Origin: Malurus cyaneus samueli
Taxonomy: Eukaryota; Chordata; Aves; Passeriformes; Maluridae
Direction: 5' to 3'
Assembly: GCA_009741485.1 (NCBI GenBank)
Contig: CM019227.1
Location: forward strand, 9,960,236 to 10,024,235
Length of the DNA: 64,000 bases
Shown here: in pieces, positions 16,962 through 27,616 of the stretch
How the letters are laid out: each line of letters starts with the position of its first letter
How positions within the stretch are numbered: position 1 is the first letter of the stretch
Translations under genes and position numbers: made by a program
The notes under the pieces: model-generated
Database searches by the model: none
The model's input: the letters and a program-made list of their open reading frames with translations, nothing else
What the model was told of the DNA's origin: nothing

Positions 16962-19900
16962 GTGAGCAGACTCCTGTTAAAAGCTTCACATGTGCCCTGT
17001 TATGCTGAAAAATGCAGCTGCTTTGACCCTAAACTCTTTTTCTTTGGCTGGAATTGGGCTGCTTTTCCCTGGATTCAACTGAACAAGCTGAAAGGGGGAA
17101 TTTACAGGTCCTTCTCCTCTCCTCAGCCTGGGTCATGTCCTCACTGTCCCTGGGGAGGGCTGTGCTGGCCAAGGTTTGAGAACCCTTGTGAGGAAGAGGC
17201 TGTCTGACTATAAAGCATTGCTAACAATGATGTTTTGTTCATCCAGGAAGGAATTGCTGCCCTATAAATCACCTGTGCTTGTCCACAGGGCTCCTGTGAG
17301 CAGATGCCATAAATTAATGACATCGTCTATATATAATTAAGGCAGAAGGACATCCTTTGGCATGGCTTTTGTGACAGCAAAAGCAGAGGCTGGCTGTCAG
17401 GAGGCAGAGAGGAATAGCTGCTCCCTTTGAGAGGATGCCTTTGGGGTATTGCAGGGATCATCTCTGGGGAAGAGGGGCCCAATGCTGAGCATTCCTTTGA
17501 CTGCACCTAATACCCGGGGATTCCACAGCTCTTGTCCAAAATTGCTCACCTTCCTTTCTGCCCTGGAGAGGTTCAGTTTTGCTTTCCACAGAAAACTTTC
17601 CATCAGGGCGCTGGGATGATGGAAATCTCGGAGCGTGGCTCAGGGATCCTCATCCCCCAGGATTCCCCAGCAGCAGCAAACCCTTCTCTTCACTCTGACG
17701 GCAGCTCAGAGTGTTCTGCTGGGGAAACCTCGGGGTGACACCCTGAGCCCGTGCCCCCTCTCTGTGCCCACAGTCCATGTGGAAGACGCAGCGCAGCACC
17801 GTCAAGGGCTATTTCCTCGCCGGGGGACAGATGGTCTGGTGGCCGGTGAGTAGCCCTGTGCTCACCCTGCCCGTGGTGCTGAGGTACAGCCACACTGACA
17901 AACACATCTGCCCGAGCACAGCCCGTTTCTCTAACAGGAATAAACAAATTGTGACTCCCCTGTTTAGCAAGGACTCAGTTTCATGTTGGCATTTTCCCCC
18001 CAGATTTGAGGCTGAGGAAATGGAGCAGATGCAGGGCGAGCCCCAGCCTGATACCTCACAAAATCTGGCTGCTTCTGGAGATTTCCAGAATTCCCTGGGT
18101 TTCCACCATGGCCACAGCTTTATGCTGAGCCCATTTGCTGGCTGGGGTGTCTTCTCTGGGCTGGGTTGGTCCCTCAGTAGGTGCTGATGCCAGAATCCAA
18201 CATTTCTGCCTGTTCCCCCCACCTTCTCTGCTCATCCACAAGAGGTTAGATGCTTTGGAAGCAGGTTGGTCCTAAACAAGCCCACAAATTGGCAGTGAAT
18301 GGTGGAAGAAGATGGAGAGAGGGACCAGAACCACTGAATTTGTAGCCAAAAGAACAAGGTGGCAGAGGCTGCCAAGAATTTCATGTCCTCAGTGGTCAGA
18401 AGAGGGGGAGCAACCTCCCCGTGCTCTCCCCAGGCTGAGAACGATGCCCTGTGGCAGAGCCAGAGCTGATTTCTCTCTTTCTGCAGGTGGGTGCATCCCT
18501 GTTTGCCAGCAACGTGGGAAGCGGCCACTTCATCGGGCTGGCAGGGTCGGGAGCTGCCGCGGGGATCGCGGCCACAGCCTACGAGTGGAACGTGAGTGAC
18601 CCTGCCCGAGCCCCACACCAGGACACAGCTCTGCCAGCTCCACACTCACATCCTGAGCTCAGCTGGGTGTCCCCGTGTCCCTGTCCCACCTGAGCCGCTC
18701 TGACCTGCCCTTCTCTTTCCTTTGCAGGGGATGTTCTGTGTCCTGGTGCTGGCCTGGCTCTTCCTGCCCATCTACATCGCCTCGGGGGTAGGTGTGGGCT
18801 GCTGTGTCCATCGGGGTGGGTGGGATTTGCTCCCTCCTGCTGCTCCTGCACAGCCTGGGGCCGCTCTGGTGGCCTGGCTGGGGTGACAGAGCTGCCTGGG
18901 GGCTCAGAGTGCTCCCAAACTGCTGGCAATGAGCAGAATGTTCCATGTCCTGAGGAGAGGAATGGTTCACAGGGAGCCCAGACAAAGCCAGTGTTTGCTG
19001 AGAGATAAACACCAGCCCGGGGCTCTTGTGCTCCTGTACCAGTGCAGACACCCACACAGCTCTGTGAGAGCCCTTAGCAGCTCTGGGAATGACCCTGGAA
19101 TGTCCCACCTTCCCTGACTCTGTGTCTCTCTGCAGGTGACGACCATGCCGGAGTATTTGCGGAAACGTTTCGGAGGCAAAAGAATTCAAATATTCCTGGC
19201 TGTTCTCTACTTGTTCATCTATATCTTCACCAAAATATCAGTAAGCAGGAAAAAAAGGGAAATGGATTGGATTATTGGATTTCATTCATTTTGGAAATGT
19301 GTGCTGCGGGGTAAGGCTGAGAAATACAACCCATGGCACTTGCTGGATGTGCAGAGAGGGGTTTGTTATCAAAACACCCAAGGAAGAGAGACTCTAGTTG
19401 TTTTGGGAACCCACACAAAGAAGAGTAGCTCCTTTTTTTCCCCCAGTTAGCACCTGAGCACTTGTTCCAGCAGGAGGAACTCCTGTCAGTGTCCTGAGCA
19501 AGAGCCCACACACAGGTGGGGTGTGGGTGTGGGTGTGGTGGTTGTCTCCAGTGTCTCCCCTTTGTCACCTGTGCACACCCCTGCTGCTGCTGTGGCAGGA
19601 TGGAGGGAGACACAGGGGCTGGGACAGGTTTAGAAGAGAAGTGCTCAGTCCTTTATTGCACCTGCTTGAATAAATAACAGAACTGAGCCTTGCACAACTC
19701 CCCGGTGGCTGTTCATTAACTGCCAGCCAGGGCATGGAGCCGTGAAAGCAGATGGGTCCCTGCTGGGCTTTTTCCTGTGCACACAGGGCCAGAGTGGGAC
19801 ACGGTGTCTGACCCTGCCTTTGAACCACCCACAACTTTTGACAAGAGCTTGGGATGCCAGGACAAGGGGGAATGGCTTCCCAGTGCCAGAGGGCAGGGAC

Positions 19901-22900
19901 AGATGGGATATTGGGAAGAAATTCCTGGCTGGGAGGGTGGGGAGGCCCTGGCACAGGGTGCCCAGAGAAGCTGTGGCTGCCCCTGGATCCCTGGAAGTGT
20001 CCAAGGCCAGGCTGGACCCTGGGGCTTGGAGCACCCTGGGACAGTGGGAGGTGTCCCTGCCCATGGGAGGGAGTGGAATGGGATGGGCTTTAAGGTCCCT
20101 TCCAACCCAAACCACTCCAGGATTTATGAAATGCAAGTCCTGGGGATCCGATGGCACCGATGGGGAAGGCTCAGCTTCTCCTCCAGACAGAAGTGCCCAT
20201 GTGATGGGATCTCTGGCAGTGCAATTCCTGAATTCAGGCTCTTTTACACCTGCCTGTCCTCCCACGCTCAGCCCTTTGCCTGCCCCAAAGCTCTCCTGAC
20301 CCACAGCATTTTCACAGAGCTGCAGAGCTGACAGGGCAGGGCTGGGCCAGCCCCGGGGACACTTTTGCTGCTGATCTCTCTGTCCCCATGGCAGCAGGGA
20401 GGAACTCCCAGGCTGGAGCCAGCGTGTGGATTTACAGGGATGTGCTGTGGGGGGTGATGCTGTGGGGACTGTGGGGTTATGAGCTGTTCCAAGCCAGGCT
20501 GGTCCTGGCAAAGGGGATGGTTTGGAGGGCTCAGTGTGCACCCTGTGACCCGAGTGGTCAGTGCACTGGTGTGACTGTGCTGTTGTGCAGGTGGACATGT
20601 ACGCCGGGGCCCTGTTCATCCAGCAGGCCTTGCACTGGGACCTGTACATCGCCGTGGCCGGGCTGCTGGCCATCACTGCCGTGTACACCGTGTCTGGTGA
20701 GTGCTGGGGACGGGCTGGTGCTGACCCTGTGCTACCACTGACCACCACAGACCCTGCCCTGCTGAGACATTCCAATGCCAAGGCCAGGCTGGACAGTGTT
20801 TGGAACACCCTGGGACAGTGGAAGGTGTCCCTGCCTATGGCAGGGGTGGCACTGGATGAGCTTTAAGGTCCTTCCAGCCCAAACCATTCCAGGATTTTAT
20901 GATTTATGCCATGCACTATGTCCTGCATTCCCAGCAGTCTGGTTTTGCCATGAGTATGGGTACTGGGGTGGAAAAGCAGCTGTAAACTCACCTTTTTTAG
21001 AAAAAATTGCCAGCTGAGAGTAGGTGAACCCCCCTCAGAGGCTAACCCAGGTGGGTGCAGATCAGCTCTGCCTTAAGGAGAAGCTCTGCCAAGGCATTTC
21101 AGGATACATTTTCCTTGTTTTCCTGGGGCTCCGGAGGTGCGAGGGATTTACACCACAATGAGCCGTGTAATGCGGAAAGACTCCAGGCTTGGATGCCCTT
21201 TCAGGGCTTAGGAGTGGCCAAATGGAAAACAGCCATGCACGGAGCAAGGAGAAATCCCAAATAAATAAAGGTTATTCCTTTCCCACTGCTCACCCCCAGT
21301 GATGAAACATCACAACCCCTTTTTTTTTTCTCCTCCTTTTTCAGCTTGGGCTTTGTTTTAGAGCTTTTCCATGTATTTCCCGTAGAATTACTTCTGCTTT
21401 TGGCTTTTAGTGACAAAATGGTGACTCATGATGACTCAAACCCTGAGAAATTCCAAAGTCTTATTGGCCAAACTTCCCCCCCAGCATAGACAGAACCCTC
21501 CAGCCAGGCTCAGGCTTGGCTTGTGCTGCTGGGCAAGAACTTGTGCCAAGTGTGAGCTACTGTTACAGAACAAACCCAGTTTATCACAGTTTGTGCCTCT
21601 CTGCTCTCCCAGGTGGCCTGGCAGCTGTGATCTACACTGATGCCCTGCAGACCCTCATCATGCTCATCGGGGCCGTGTCCCTCATGGTCTTCAGTGAGTG
21701 TTTTCCTCGGGGTTCATCACTAAAACCATGACAGAAACTTCCCCAAGTTAAATCTTAGGGAGAAATCCTTCCCTGACAGGGGGTGCCCAGAGAAGCTGTG
21801 GCTGCCCCTGGATCCCTGGGAGTGTCCAAGGCCAGGCTGGACAGGGCTTGGAGCACCCTGGGACAGTGGAAGGTGTCCCTGCACATGGAACGGGATGAGG
21901 ATTGGTTGGGCTTTAAGAGCCCTTAGAAACCAAACCATTCTGGGGTTCTGTGATTCCACAGGAGAGGCAGCAGCTCCTCCAGCCAGCACTGAGTGTCTGC
22001 ATTCCCCAGCCCCATGTGAGAGCCCAGAGCTTTAAAGAATCCCTGTGGAACATCCCCCACAGCAAACCAGAGACTGGAATCAGAGTCCTGACCCGGGGGC
22101 ACGCAGTAACAGCTTCTCATGACCCATTTCAGGTTTTATTGAAGTTGGTGGCCTTGAAGGCTTGCAGGCAAAATACTTCAGTGCCATTCCCAGCATCCGC
22201 AAGGAGAACAGCAGCTGTGGCTTGCCCAGGAAAGATGCTTTCCACATCTTCCGAGATCCTGTGAGCTCTGACCTGCCCTGGCCAGGAGTTTTGGTGGGAA
22301 TGACCATCCCATCCCTGTGGTACTGGTGCACAGATCAGGTGCGTGCCTGCTTGTTCCTTGGGTTGGTTGAATGGGATTACAAACATGGGGTTGTGGCCTC
22401 ACCTGGACTGATTTCCTCTTTCTGATGGGTATCATCAGTAAAATCTGATTTTACCATCAGTAAAACCATATGGTTAAGTCCTAAAGAAGGAAAACTTGAT
22501 ACGTACAATGAATATTAGTTATCACCTCCATGGAAAAAAGGGTAGGAATGTGTTTGTGTGTTAATACCAGTCTATGAAGAAGTGATTTGTTTGTTTCTTT
22601 GCTTTTTAACTTAATCCTTTTCCTCCTTGTGAACCACCTGTGAATTTCTTCTTTCACCTTTCCTATGGTCTGGCTCCCATCTCTCCTAATGACACCACCA
22701 GAGCCAGGGACTTGAAGCCCTAAGCCACCTCCTGATGTTCAGTTTTGTTTTCTTGCTCTCTTATTTAACCCTGCCCATTTCAAGCTCTGTCCTGGTTTTT
22801 GGCCTGGCTTCTCCACAGGGTCAGGGAAGTCCCCAGTGCATGAAGAATAGAAAATCTTGGGCAGGGGTAGCTGAGGTCAGATTCTGGAGCACAGAGTCCT

Positions 22901-25900
22901 CCCAGGACTGGCTGCGATGGCACAAGCTGTGCCTTCCAGGGTTGGATGTCTGAAAGGATGCAGGATCCAAAGCACCAACCCCAGAGCCACAGCCAAGCTC
23001 TGTGATCACTCTCTGAGACTTCCAGAGTTCACTGGAGATCAAAGTTGGGATCTCTCCATCCCAGCCAACTCCTGCTGCTATCAGCCAACCAAACCCATTC
23101 CTTCATTCCTAGGTCATTGTTCAGAGGTCCCTTGCTGCCAAAAACCTTTCTCACGCCAAAGGAGGCTCTTTGATGACCTCCTACTTGAAGATTTTGCCCC
23201 TCTTTATGATGGTAATGCCAGGCATGATCAGCCGGGTTCTCTTCCCAGGTAAGTGCTGAGGAGAGATCTCTCCCCTCTCTCTGGCTGTGCCGACTCCCTG
23301 GAGCTGGAGCAGCTGCTGGAAGCTAAAAGGGTTCTAATGCATCAAATGCCCAACACATGAGGAAATTTTCTTCCAGTCAGAAGCTGGAGGATGCAGATCA
23401 TCCCTCCCAGAGCAGCCCTGGACATCCCTGTGCTGCGATAGCCCCATGTCATTTGCTGGAAGCTCCCCAGGCTCTCCAGTACTGCCCTTAGAAAGCAGCT
23501 TATGACAGTCAGCAGAGGAACTTGTTCCGAGACTCTGGTTTATTGTGGCTGGCAATGCTGCCTCTCACTCCCAAATGCTTATTTCAGATCTGGTGGCTTG
23601 TGCAGACCCGGACATTTGCCAAAAAATCTGTGGCAACCCCTCAGGCTGTTCTGATATTGCTTATCCCAAGCTGGTGTTGGAGCTCCTGCCTGTAGGTAAG
23701 AGCCTGGTGATGGTTCTGGCACTGCTGGGGGTGGCACATGGCAGTCTGGGAGGGGAGCTCAGAGAGAAAAATACCCTGGAACTGCCGTTTCAGTGGGGTT
23801 TGTGTGGGACAAACCTATCACTGTCATTTTCATTTGGAGCTAAAACTCGTTTTAGCCCACAGAAGACCTCGAGGCCACCCTGCAGCGGAGCTACTGCAGA
23901 TTCCTCAGGGTGGCTCTACTTCTCCTTATTCCCAGGGCTCCGGGGCCTGATGATGTCAGTGATGATAGCAGCCCTCATGTCCTCCCTGACTTCCATCTTC
24001 AACAGTGCCAGCACCATTTTCACCATGGACCTCTGGAAACACTTCCGCCCTCGGTGCTCCGAGTGGGAGCTCATGATCGTTGGCAGGTGGGGAAAACTGG
24101 GATGAGTATCAGAGCCTGAATGCTGGACACACATCTGGCCACAGCTGCTGAGGTGACACGCCCTGCACAGGCTCAGGGAGGACAGCACAGGCTCTGTGGT
24201 TGTGGGACACCTCGGTGCGAGTCTCACACTCAACAGCTTGAAGAGCCGGGCCTGAGCTCACAGGAACGGCCCCTTTGTGTCGCCCAGGGTCTTCGTGCTG
24301 CTGCTCACCGTGGTGTCCATCCTGTGGATCCCCCTGGTGCAGGCTGGCCAGGGCGGGCAGCTCTTCATCTACATCCAGTCCATCAGCTCGTACCTGCAGC
24401 CGCCCGTGGCCATGGTGTTCATACTGGGCTGCTTCTGGAGAAGGGCAAACGAGAAGGTACCGACCCTGCTGGCTGGAGAGCAGCCCTGCTTCCCAGCTGG
24501 ATGCTGCTCCCACACGCAATCCCCTTCCTTCCTTCCTTCCTTCCTTCCTTCCCAGGGTGCCTTCTGGGGGCTGGTGGTGGGGCTGCTGCTGGGTGTTGTC
24601 CGCCTGGTGCTGGACTTCATCTACCCCGAGCCCCAGTGCGGTGACCCGGACAGCCGGCCCGGCGTGGTCAAGTACATGCACTACCTCTACTTCTCCATGG
24701 TGCTGGCGGCCATCTCCACCCTCACCGTGCTCGTGGTCAGCGTGGCCACCGAGCCCCCGGCCCCCGAAATGGTGCGTCACCCCCTCTGCTCCTTTAGCCC
24801 TAAATGCTTTCCAGGATGCCCCACGCTCCATCCCTGGGGAGGAATCAGCTGGAGAAGGAAGCCTCCATTTATTCCTGACTTAGGGTCACACCTGTAGCAG
24901 TGACCCCTCCTCTGCTCCAGCATCTTTGCTGCCTTTTCTGATTTGGGGCCCATAAATCCCACCCTGGAAACTGGTCAGCAGTAGATTCTACCCTGAGCTG
25001 TTGTTATTCGAGCATGTGTGTTTAATCCATGACAAAAGAGCCTTTTTCCCTCTATTTTCCAAGCAATTCCAGCTTCTGGGTCATCTTTACCAACTCTCTT
25101 ACTAACTTAGTGAGGAACCATTTTTACTTGCAGAAAAGAGAAACCCAGGGCAGAGAGCACATCTCCTCTGGAACAGGTTTGTGCCAGTTTGACTATTTTC
25201 AGTAGATGTTCTGGTGCTGAGGCTGCACTGAGGGCAGAAAGAAGGGGCACAAGGGCATTAGAGCTCACACAGCAGCACAGGTTCTTGCTTCAAGACAGGA
25301 CTAACCCTAAACTCAGAACCCCCCAGAGATGCCTGGAGGTGTGTGATCAGTCCAGAGAACACCTGCCTTCCCTATAACAGTGTTTCTTCATCTCCAACCT
25401 GAGTTTTTTTGGCTTTATGTGGTGCTCATCCTTGCTATTCTCCCTGCCACTGAGAACATCCCTCTATAATGAATCTTAGCTATTAGAAGAACAAAGCCCT
25501 ATTTCCCACCTGCTGTCGCTTCTCTTAGCACCCCCATTTCTCTGAGCCTGCCGTCCCTGGCCACAATTTCCGTTCTTTTTATTCCTTCCTGACCTGCTCT
25601 TAGTGTGCACCCAGCGATGGCCCCACACAGAGAAATCCCTTCAGTACAGACCTTACAGACTCATCCTTCTGAGCTGGAGGACAAAGAGCTGTCGTGTTCC
25701 AGATAATCCAACCCAGAGTGGCCACAGCAGCGCCCGTGGAGCCCTTGGCTGTGCCCTGCTCCCTCCGGGCAGGAGGGCGGCTTTTGGCCGCTCTCGGCGA
25801 TCTCTCAGCCGAGGCAGTCCCTGAGCCCCGGGACAGCACAGCAGTTTCTTTAACACCACTCTTCATGCCATCAGATAAGTCGGCTCACCTGGTTCACACG

Positions 25901-27616
25901 TGGGGATCCTCCGCCCAAGCAGGAGCTGGCAGCCAGCCCCGGCGCCGCCGCTGCCAAGGACCCGGCCGCTGTGCAGCTGGAGCTGAGCACTGCTCCTGAG
26001 AATAGTTCAGATGATAACAAATGTAAGTGGTCGTGCTCAGTAACCCCAAACCTCACAGCCCCTGGCGTTCCTAACGGCTCGGAAGACGAGAAACGTTAAA
26101 ACTCGTTCCTCTGGAATTCTGTAGCTTCAGGGTTTGCTAAAGGAATCACAGAATGAAAAAATCACAGAATATGCTGATTGGGAGGGACCCATAGGATCAT
26201 CAAGTCCAACCCCTGGCCCTGCAGAGATCCCCCAGCAATCCCACCCTGTGCATCCCTGGCAGCGCTGTCCAAACGCTCCTGGAGCTCTGGCAGCCTCGAG
26301 GCTGGGACCATTCCCTGGGGAGCCTGGACAGTGCCCAGCACCCTCTGGGGAAGAACCTTTGCTGGATATTCAACCCAAACCTCCACGGGCCCAGCTCCAG
26401 CCTTTCTCTGGGACCTGTCCCTGTCCCAGAGAGCAGAGATCGGAGCTGCCCCTCAGGAGGAGCTGCGGAGTGCCGTGAGGTCTGACCTCAGTCTCCTCTT
26501 GTCCAGGGGAAAGATGCTTTGCCTGACATTTTACCTAAGCAGGACTTTGGTTTCTTTTCCAACTCTCGATGGCATTACAAAAGCTTGAAATGAAGGAGCT
26601 GGATGGGACACAGAGCCATGCCCTTATCCCGTGCCAGTGACTGGTGCCATGGCACCTGCAGCCAGAACTGTTGGAAAAGGGGAGGGTGGAGGACAACACA
26701 ATTATGTTGATGAAATTCCCTTTCTGTTTTTCAGCGGTGTTTTCTGATCGGCTCTAGCAGCAGGGAGGACCCAGAGCCCTGGGCCGAGTTCTTGACAGAT
26801 CAGTGAAGGAGGATTTGCATTTTTTAGAACTTTTACTTGTCGGTATTAGGTACAGCCACGGGCAGAACTCCCTGTGCATTCTGCAGCGATGATTCGCATC
26901 CCTTGTTTTTGCCAGGCTCAGCCCATGTTTATGTAACGCTGCAGCTTCTGCTGTGTGTTCCTTTGATCTGTAACAAGCTGCTCTAAGTTAATGAGTTATG
27001 GTGCAGCTCCCCCGCTGCTGGGAAGTCTCACACTTGTTGGATGTGAGCAGTGCCTTCCCAGCATTAAATCATGTGTGTCCCAAAGCGCTGGGGAAATCCA
27101 GCTTAGAGGTGTGGCAGGGAGGCTGCGGGCACCAAGCAGCTACAGCTCAGTTTTGAGGTTTGGTTTATCGTTACCGTGGCTTAGAATGCTGGGAAGAGCA
27201 GAACCTGAGCCCGGAGCTCCAGGGAGGATGGGACTGGTCCTACAGCCCCAGAGATGCTGACTGGAGGGGTCCCTGTGTAGTGAGCGTTCCTGTAGAGACC
27301 ACGGCCGTGTTTCTGCATCAAACCCTGTGCACAGGAGCACGAGCCGTTCCTGGGACTCGCTGTGCTGGACACTCATCCCTCACTGGGGCCTCTCGTTGCA
27401 GGTGCAGCTGAAGCCAAGGGCAGCTCCAAGCTGCTGAGCACCGTCCTGTGGCTCTGCGGGATGGAGCGCAGGCAGGAGAGCGCCGAGAGTGCGCCCAAAC
27501 CCGAGCCCCTGCCCGTGGCTTCCCTGGAGGAGAAACCGCTGGTGAAACACGTCCTGAACATCAACCTGCTCCTCTGTGTGTGTGCCGGGGTGTTCCTCTG
27601 GGCGTACTTCGCATAG
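16830..27616 (+). CDS. SLC5A11: SLC5A11, sodium/myo-inositol cotransporter 2 (SMIT2)
   Basis: Plasma-membrane symporter of the SLC5 (SSS) family; in mammals it carries myo-inositol with sodium in kidney and gut. Fifteen coding exons join in phase: 16830-16961 (ATG), 17774-17845, 18487-18591, 18728-18787, 19136-19240, 20591-20696, 21613-21693, 22133-22338, 23113-23248, 23588-23695, 23936-24086, 24288-24456, 24556-24771, 25875-26022, 27402-27616 (TAG). The predicted product is 669 residues (human about 675), no internal stop. Diagnostic parts: [54 protein letters not shown], the cysteine-rich loop [18 protein letters not shown], and [17 protein letters not shown] (sodium site). The C terminus LWLCG...FLWAYFA fits SLC5A11 better than SLC5A9 or SLC5A10. 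Coding exons 1-2 also occur as an extra copy upstream. Confidence 0.95.
17774..17845 (+). CDS. SLC5A11: SLC5A11 coding exon 2, copy 2
   Basis: 72 nt, phase 0, same protein as copy 1 ([24 protein letters not shown]). The acceptor here is cccacag, where copy 1 has cccgcag. Confidence 0.92.
18487..18591 (+). CDS. SLC5A11: SLC5A11 coding exon 3 (sodium-site helix)
   Basis: 105 nt, 35 codons, phase 0. It encodes [20 protein letters not shown] then [15 protein letters not shown]. The [13 protein letters not shown] stretch is the broken helix that forms the sodium and substrate site in SSS transporters. Confidence 0.95.
18728..18787 (+). CDS. SLC5A11: SLC5A11 coding exon 4
   Basis: 60 nt, 20 codons, [20 protein letters not shown]: one membrane span. 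Acceptor tttgcag, donor gtaggt. Confidence 0.93.
19136..19240 (+). CDS. SLC5A11: SLC5A11 coding exon 5
   Basis: 105 nt, 35 codons: [20 protein letters not shown] then [15 protein letters not shown]. The T.PEYL..RFGG loop is a hallmark of the SLC5 family. Donor gtaagc. Confidence 0.95.
19852..20131 (+). mobile_element. CR1 LINE fragment, 3' part
   Basis: From 'aatggcttcccagtgccaga' through 'cagagaagctgtggctgccc' to 'ccaacccaaaccactccagg'. One of the longest CR1 pieces in the window, in SLC5A11 intron 5, same orientation as the gene. Confidence 0.87.
20591..20696 (+). CDS. SLC5A11: SLC5A11 coding exon 6
   Basis: 106 nt, phase 0 in and one base over. [20 protein letters not shown] then [25 protein letters not shown] is strongly conserved in SGLT/SMIT proteins. 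Confidence 0.95.
20772..20908 (+). mobile_element. CR1 LINE fragment, 3' end
   Basis: 'ccaaggccaggctggacagt' to 'aaaccattccaggattttat', in SLC5A11 intron 6. Confidence 0.82.
21613..21693 (+). CDS. SLC5A11: SLC5A11 coding exon 7
   Basis: 81 nt entering at phase 1: [20 protein letters not shown] then AVSLMVF, carrying the G(G)L.AV..TD.LQ signature of sodium:solute symporters. Donor gtgagt. Confidence 0.95.
21755..21960 (+). mobile_element. CR1 LINE fragment, 3' end
   Basis: 'gtgcccagagaagctgtggc' through 'ggtgtccctgcacatgga' to 'ccattctggggttctgtgat', in SLC5A11 intron 7. Confidence 0.85.
22133..22338 (+). CDS. SLC5A11: SLC5A11 coding exon 8
   Basis: 206 nt entering at phase 1. [20 protein letters not shown] ... 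[20 protein letters not shown], ending WCTDQ. Contains an NSS glycosylation sequon and the DAFHIFRD loop that points to SLC5A11/SGLT-type carriers. Donor gtgcgt. Confidence 0.95.
23113..23248 (+). CDS. SLC5A11: SLC5A11 coding exon 9
   Basis: 136 nt, phase 0 in. [20 protein letters not shown] then [20 protein letters not shown], ending RVLFP. VIVQR.L.AKN.SHAKGG is the second symporter signature. Confidence 0.95.
23588..23695 (+). CDS. SLC5A11: SLC5A11 coding exon 10 (cysteine-rich outer loop)
   Basis: 108 nt. [20 protein letters not shown] then [16 protein letters not shown]. Four or more cysteines in an extracellular loop, as in SMIT/SGLT proteins. Donor gtaaga. Confidence 0.95.
   Translation: MWWLVQTRTFAKKSVATPQAVLILLIPSWCWSSCL
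23936..24086 (+). CDS. SLC5A11: SLC5A11 coding exon 11 (sodium-site serines)
   Basis: 151 nt. [20 protein letters not shown] then [20 protein letters not shown]. The [12 protein letters not shown] segment supplies the second sodium-site ligands in this fold. Donor gtgggg. Confidence 0.95.
24288..24456 (+). CDS. SLC5A11: SLC5A11 coding exon 12
   Basis: 169 nt entering at phase 2 (AG+G = Arg). [20 protein letters not shown] ... [20 protein letters not shown] ... CFWRRANEK; two membrane spans. Donor gtaccg. Confidence 0.95.
24525..24552. repeat. (TTCC)7 microsatellite acting as polypyrimidine tract
   Basis: Seven perfect TTCC units end three bases before the AG (24554-24555) of SLC5A11 coding exon 13. 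The 99 bp intron's entire pyrimidine tract is this repeat. Confidence 0.95.
24556..24771 (+). CDS. SLC5A11: SLC5A11 coding exon 13
   Basis: 216 nt, 72 codons, phase 0. [20 protein letters not shown] then [13 protein letters not shown] ... and [19 protein letters not shown]; two membrane spans and a short outer loop. Donor gtgcgt. Confidence 0.95.
25875..26022 (+). CDS. SLC5A11: SLC5A11 coding exon 14 (variable cytoplasmic loop)
   Basis: 148 nt, phase 0 in. [20 protein letters not shown] ... [17 protein letters not shown]. Only the SRLTWFTR start resembles mammalian SLC5A11 (SHLTWFTR); the rest is the fast-evolving linker. Donor gtaagt. Confidence 0.88.
26145..26512 (-). mobile_element. CR1 LINE fragment
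   Basis: 'aggatcatcaagtccaaccc' through 'gaagaacctttgctggatat' to 'gacctcagtctcctcttgtcc', reverse complement of a longer CR1 3' region. In SLC5A11 intron 14, antisense to the gene. Confidence 0.8.
26735..26756 (+). other. possible alternative SLC5A11 terminal exon
   Basis: After the acceptor-like tttctgtttttcag, joining to exon 14 would add SVFSDRL and a TAG stop, truncating the protein before its last membrane span. Seen in sequence only; may be a chance acceptor. Confidence 0.15.
27402..27616 (+). CDS. SLC5A11: SLC5A11 coding exon 15 (last membrane span, stop)
   Basis: 215 nt ending TAG at 27614-27616. [20 protein letters not shown] ... [20 protein letters not shown] ... FLWAYFA. The LWLCG, SLEE.PLVK and terminal W.YFA match mammalian SLC5A11. 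Confidence 0.95.

Larger units (their letters stand above)
15229..17865. repeat. copy 2 of the 2,637-bp near-identical direct duplication
   Basis: Repeats 12591-15227, then continues uninterrupted into unique SLC5A11 intron ('cctgcccgtggtgctgaggt'). Because copy 1 adjoins the unique upstream flank and copy 2 the unique downstream flank, collapsing them gives a normal locus. Confidence 0.97.

Noticed and set aside
19645..20808. 387-codon open frame on the - strand
   Set aside because: It runs antisense through SLC5A11 exon 6 and the CR1 fragment at 19852; no domain, and GC-rich DNA gives long chance frames.
24109..24831. 240-codon open frame on the - strand
   Set aside because: Exact antisense shadow of SLC5A11 exons 12-13; low-complexity His/Gln-rich text with no family resemblance.
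14147..27616. SLC5A11 read as SLC5A9, SLC5A10 or SGLT1/2
   Set aside because: The [13 protein letters not shown] start, DAFHIFRD loop, LWLCG and terminal WAYFA, and the ARHGAP17 neighbour, all point to SLC5A11.
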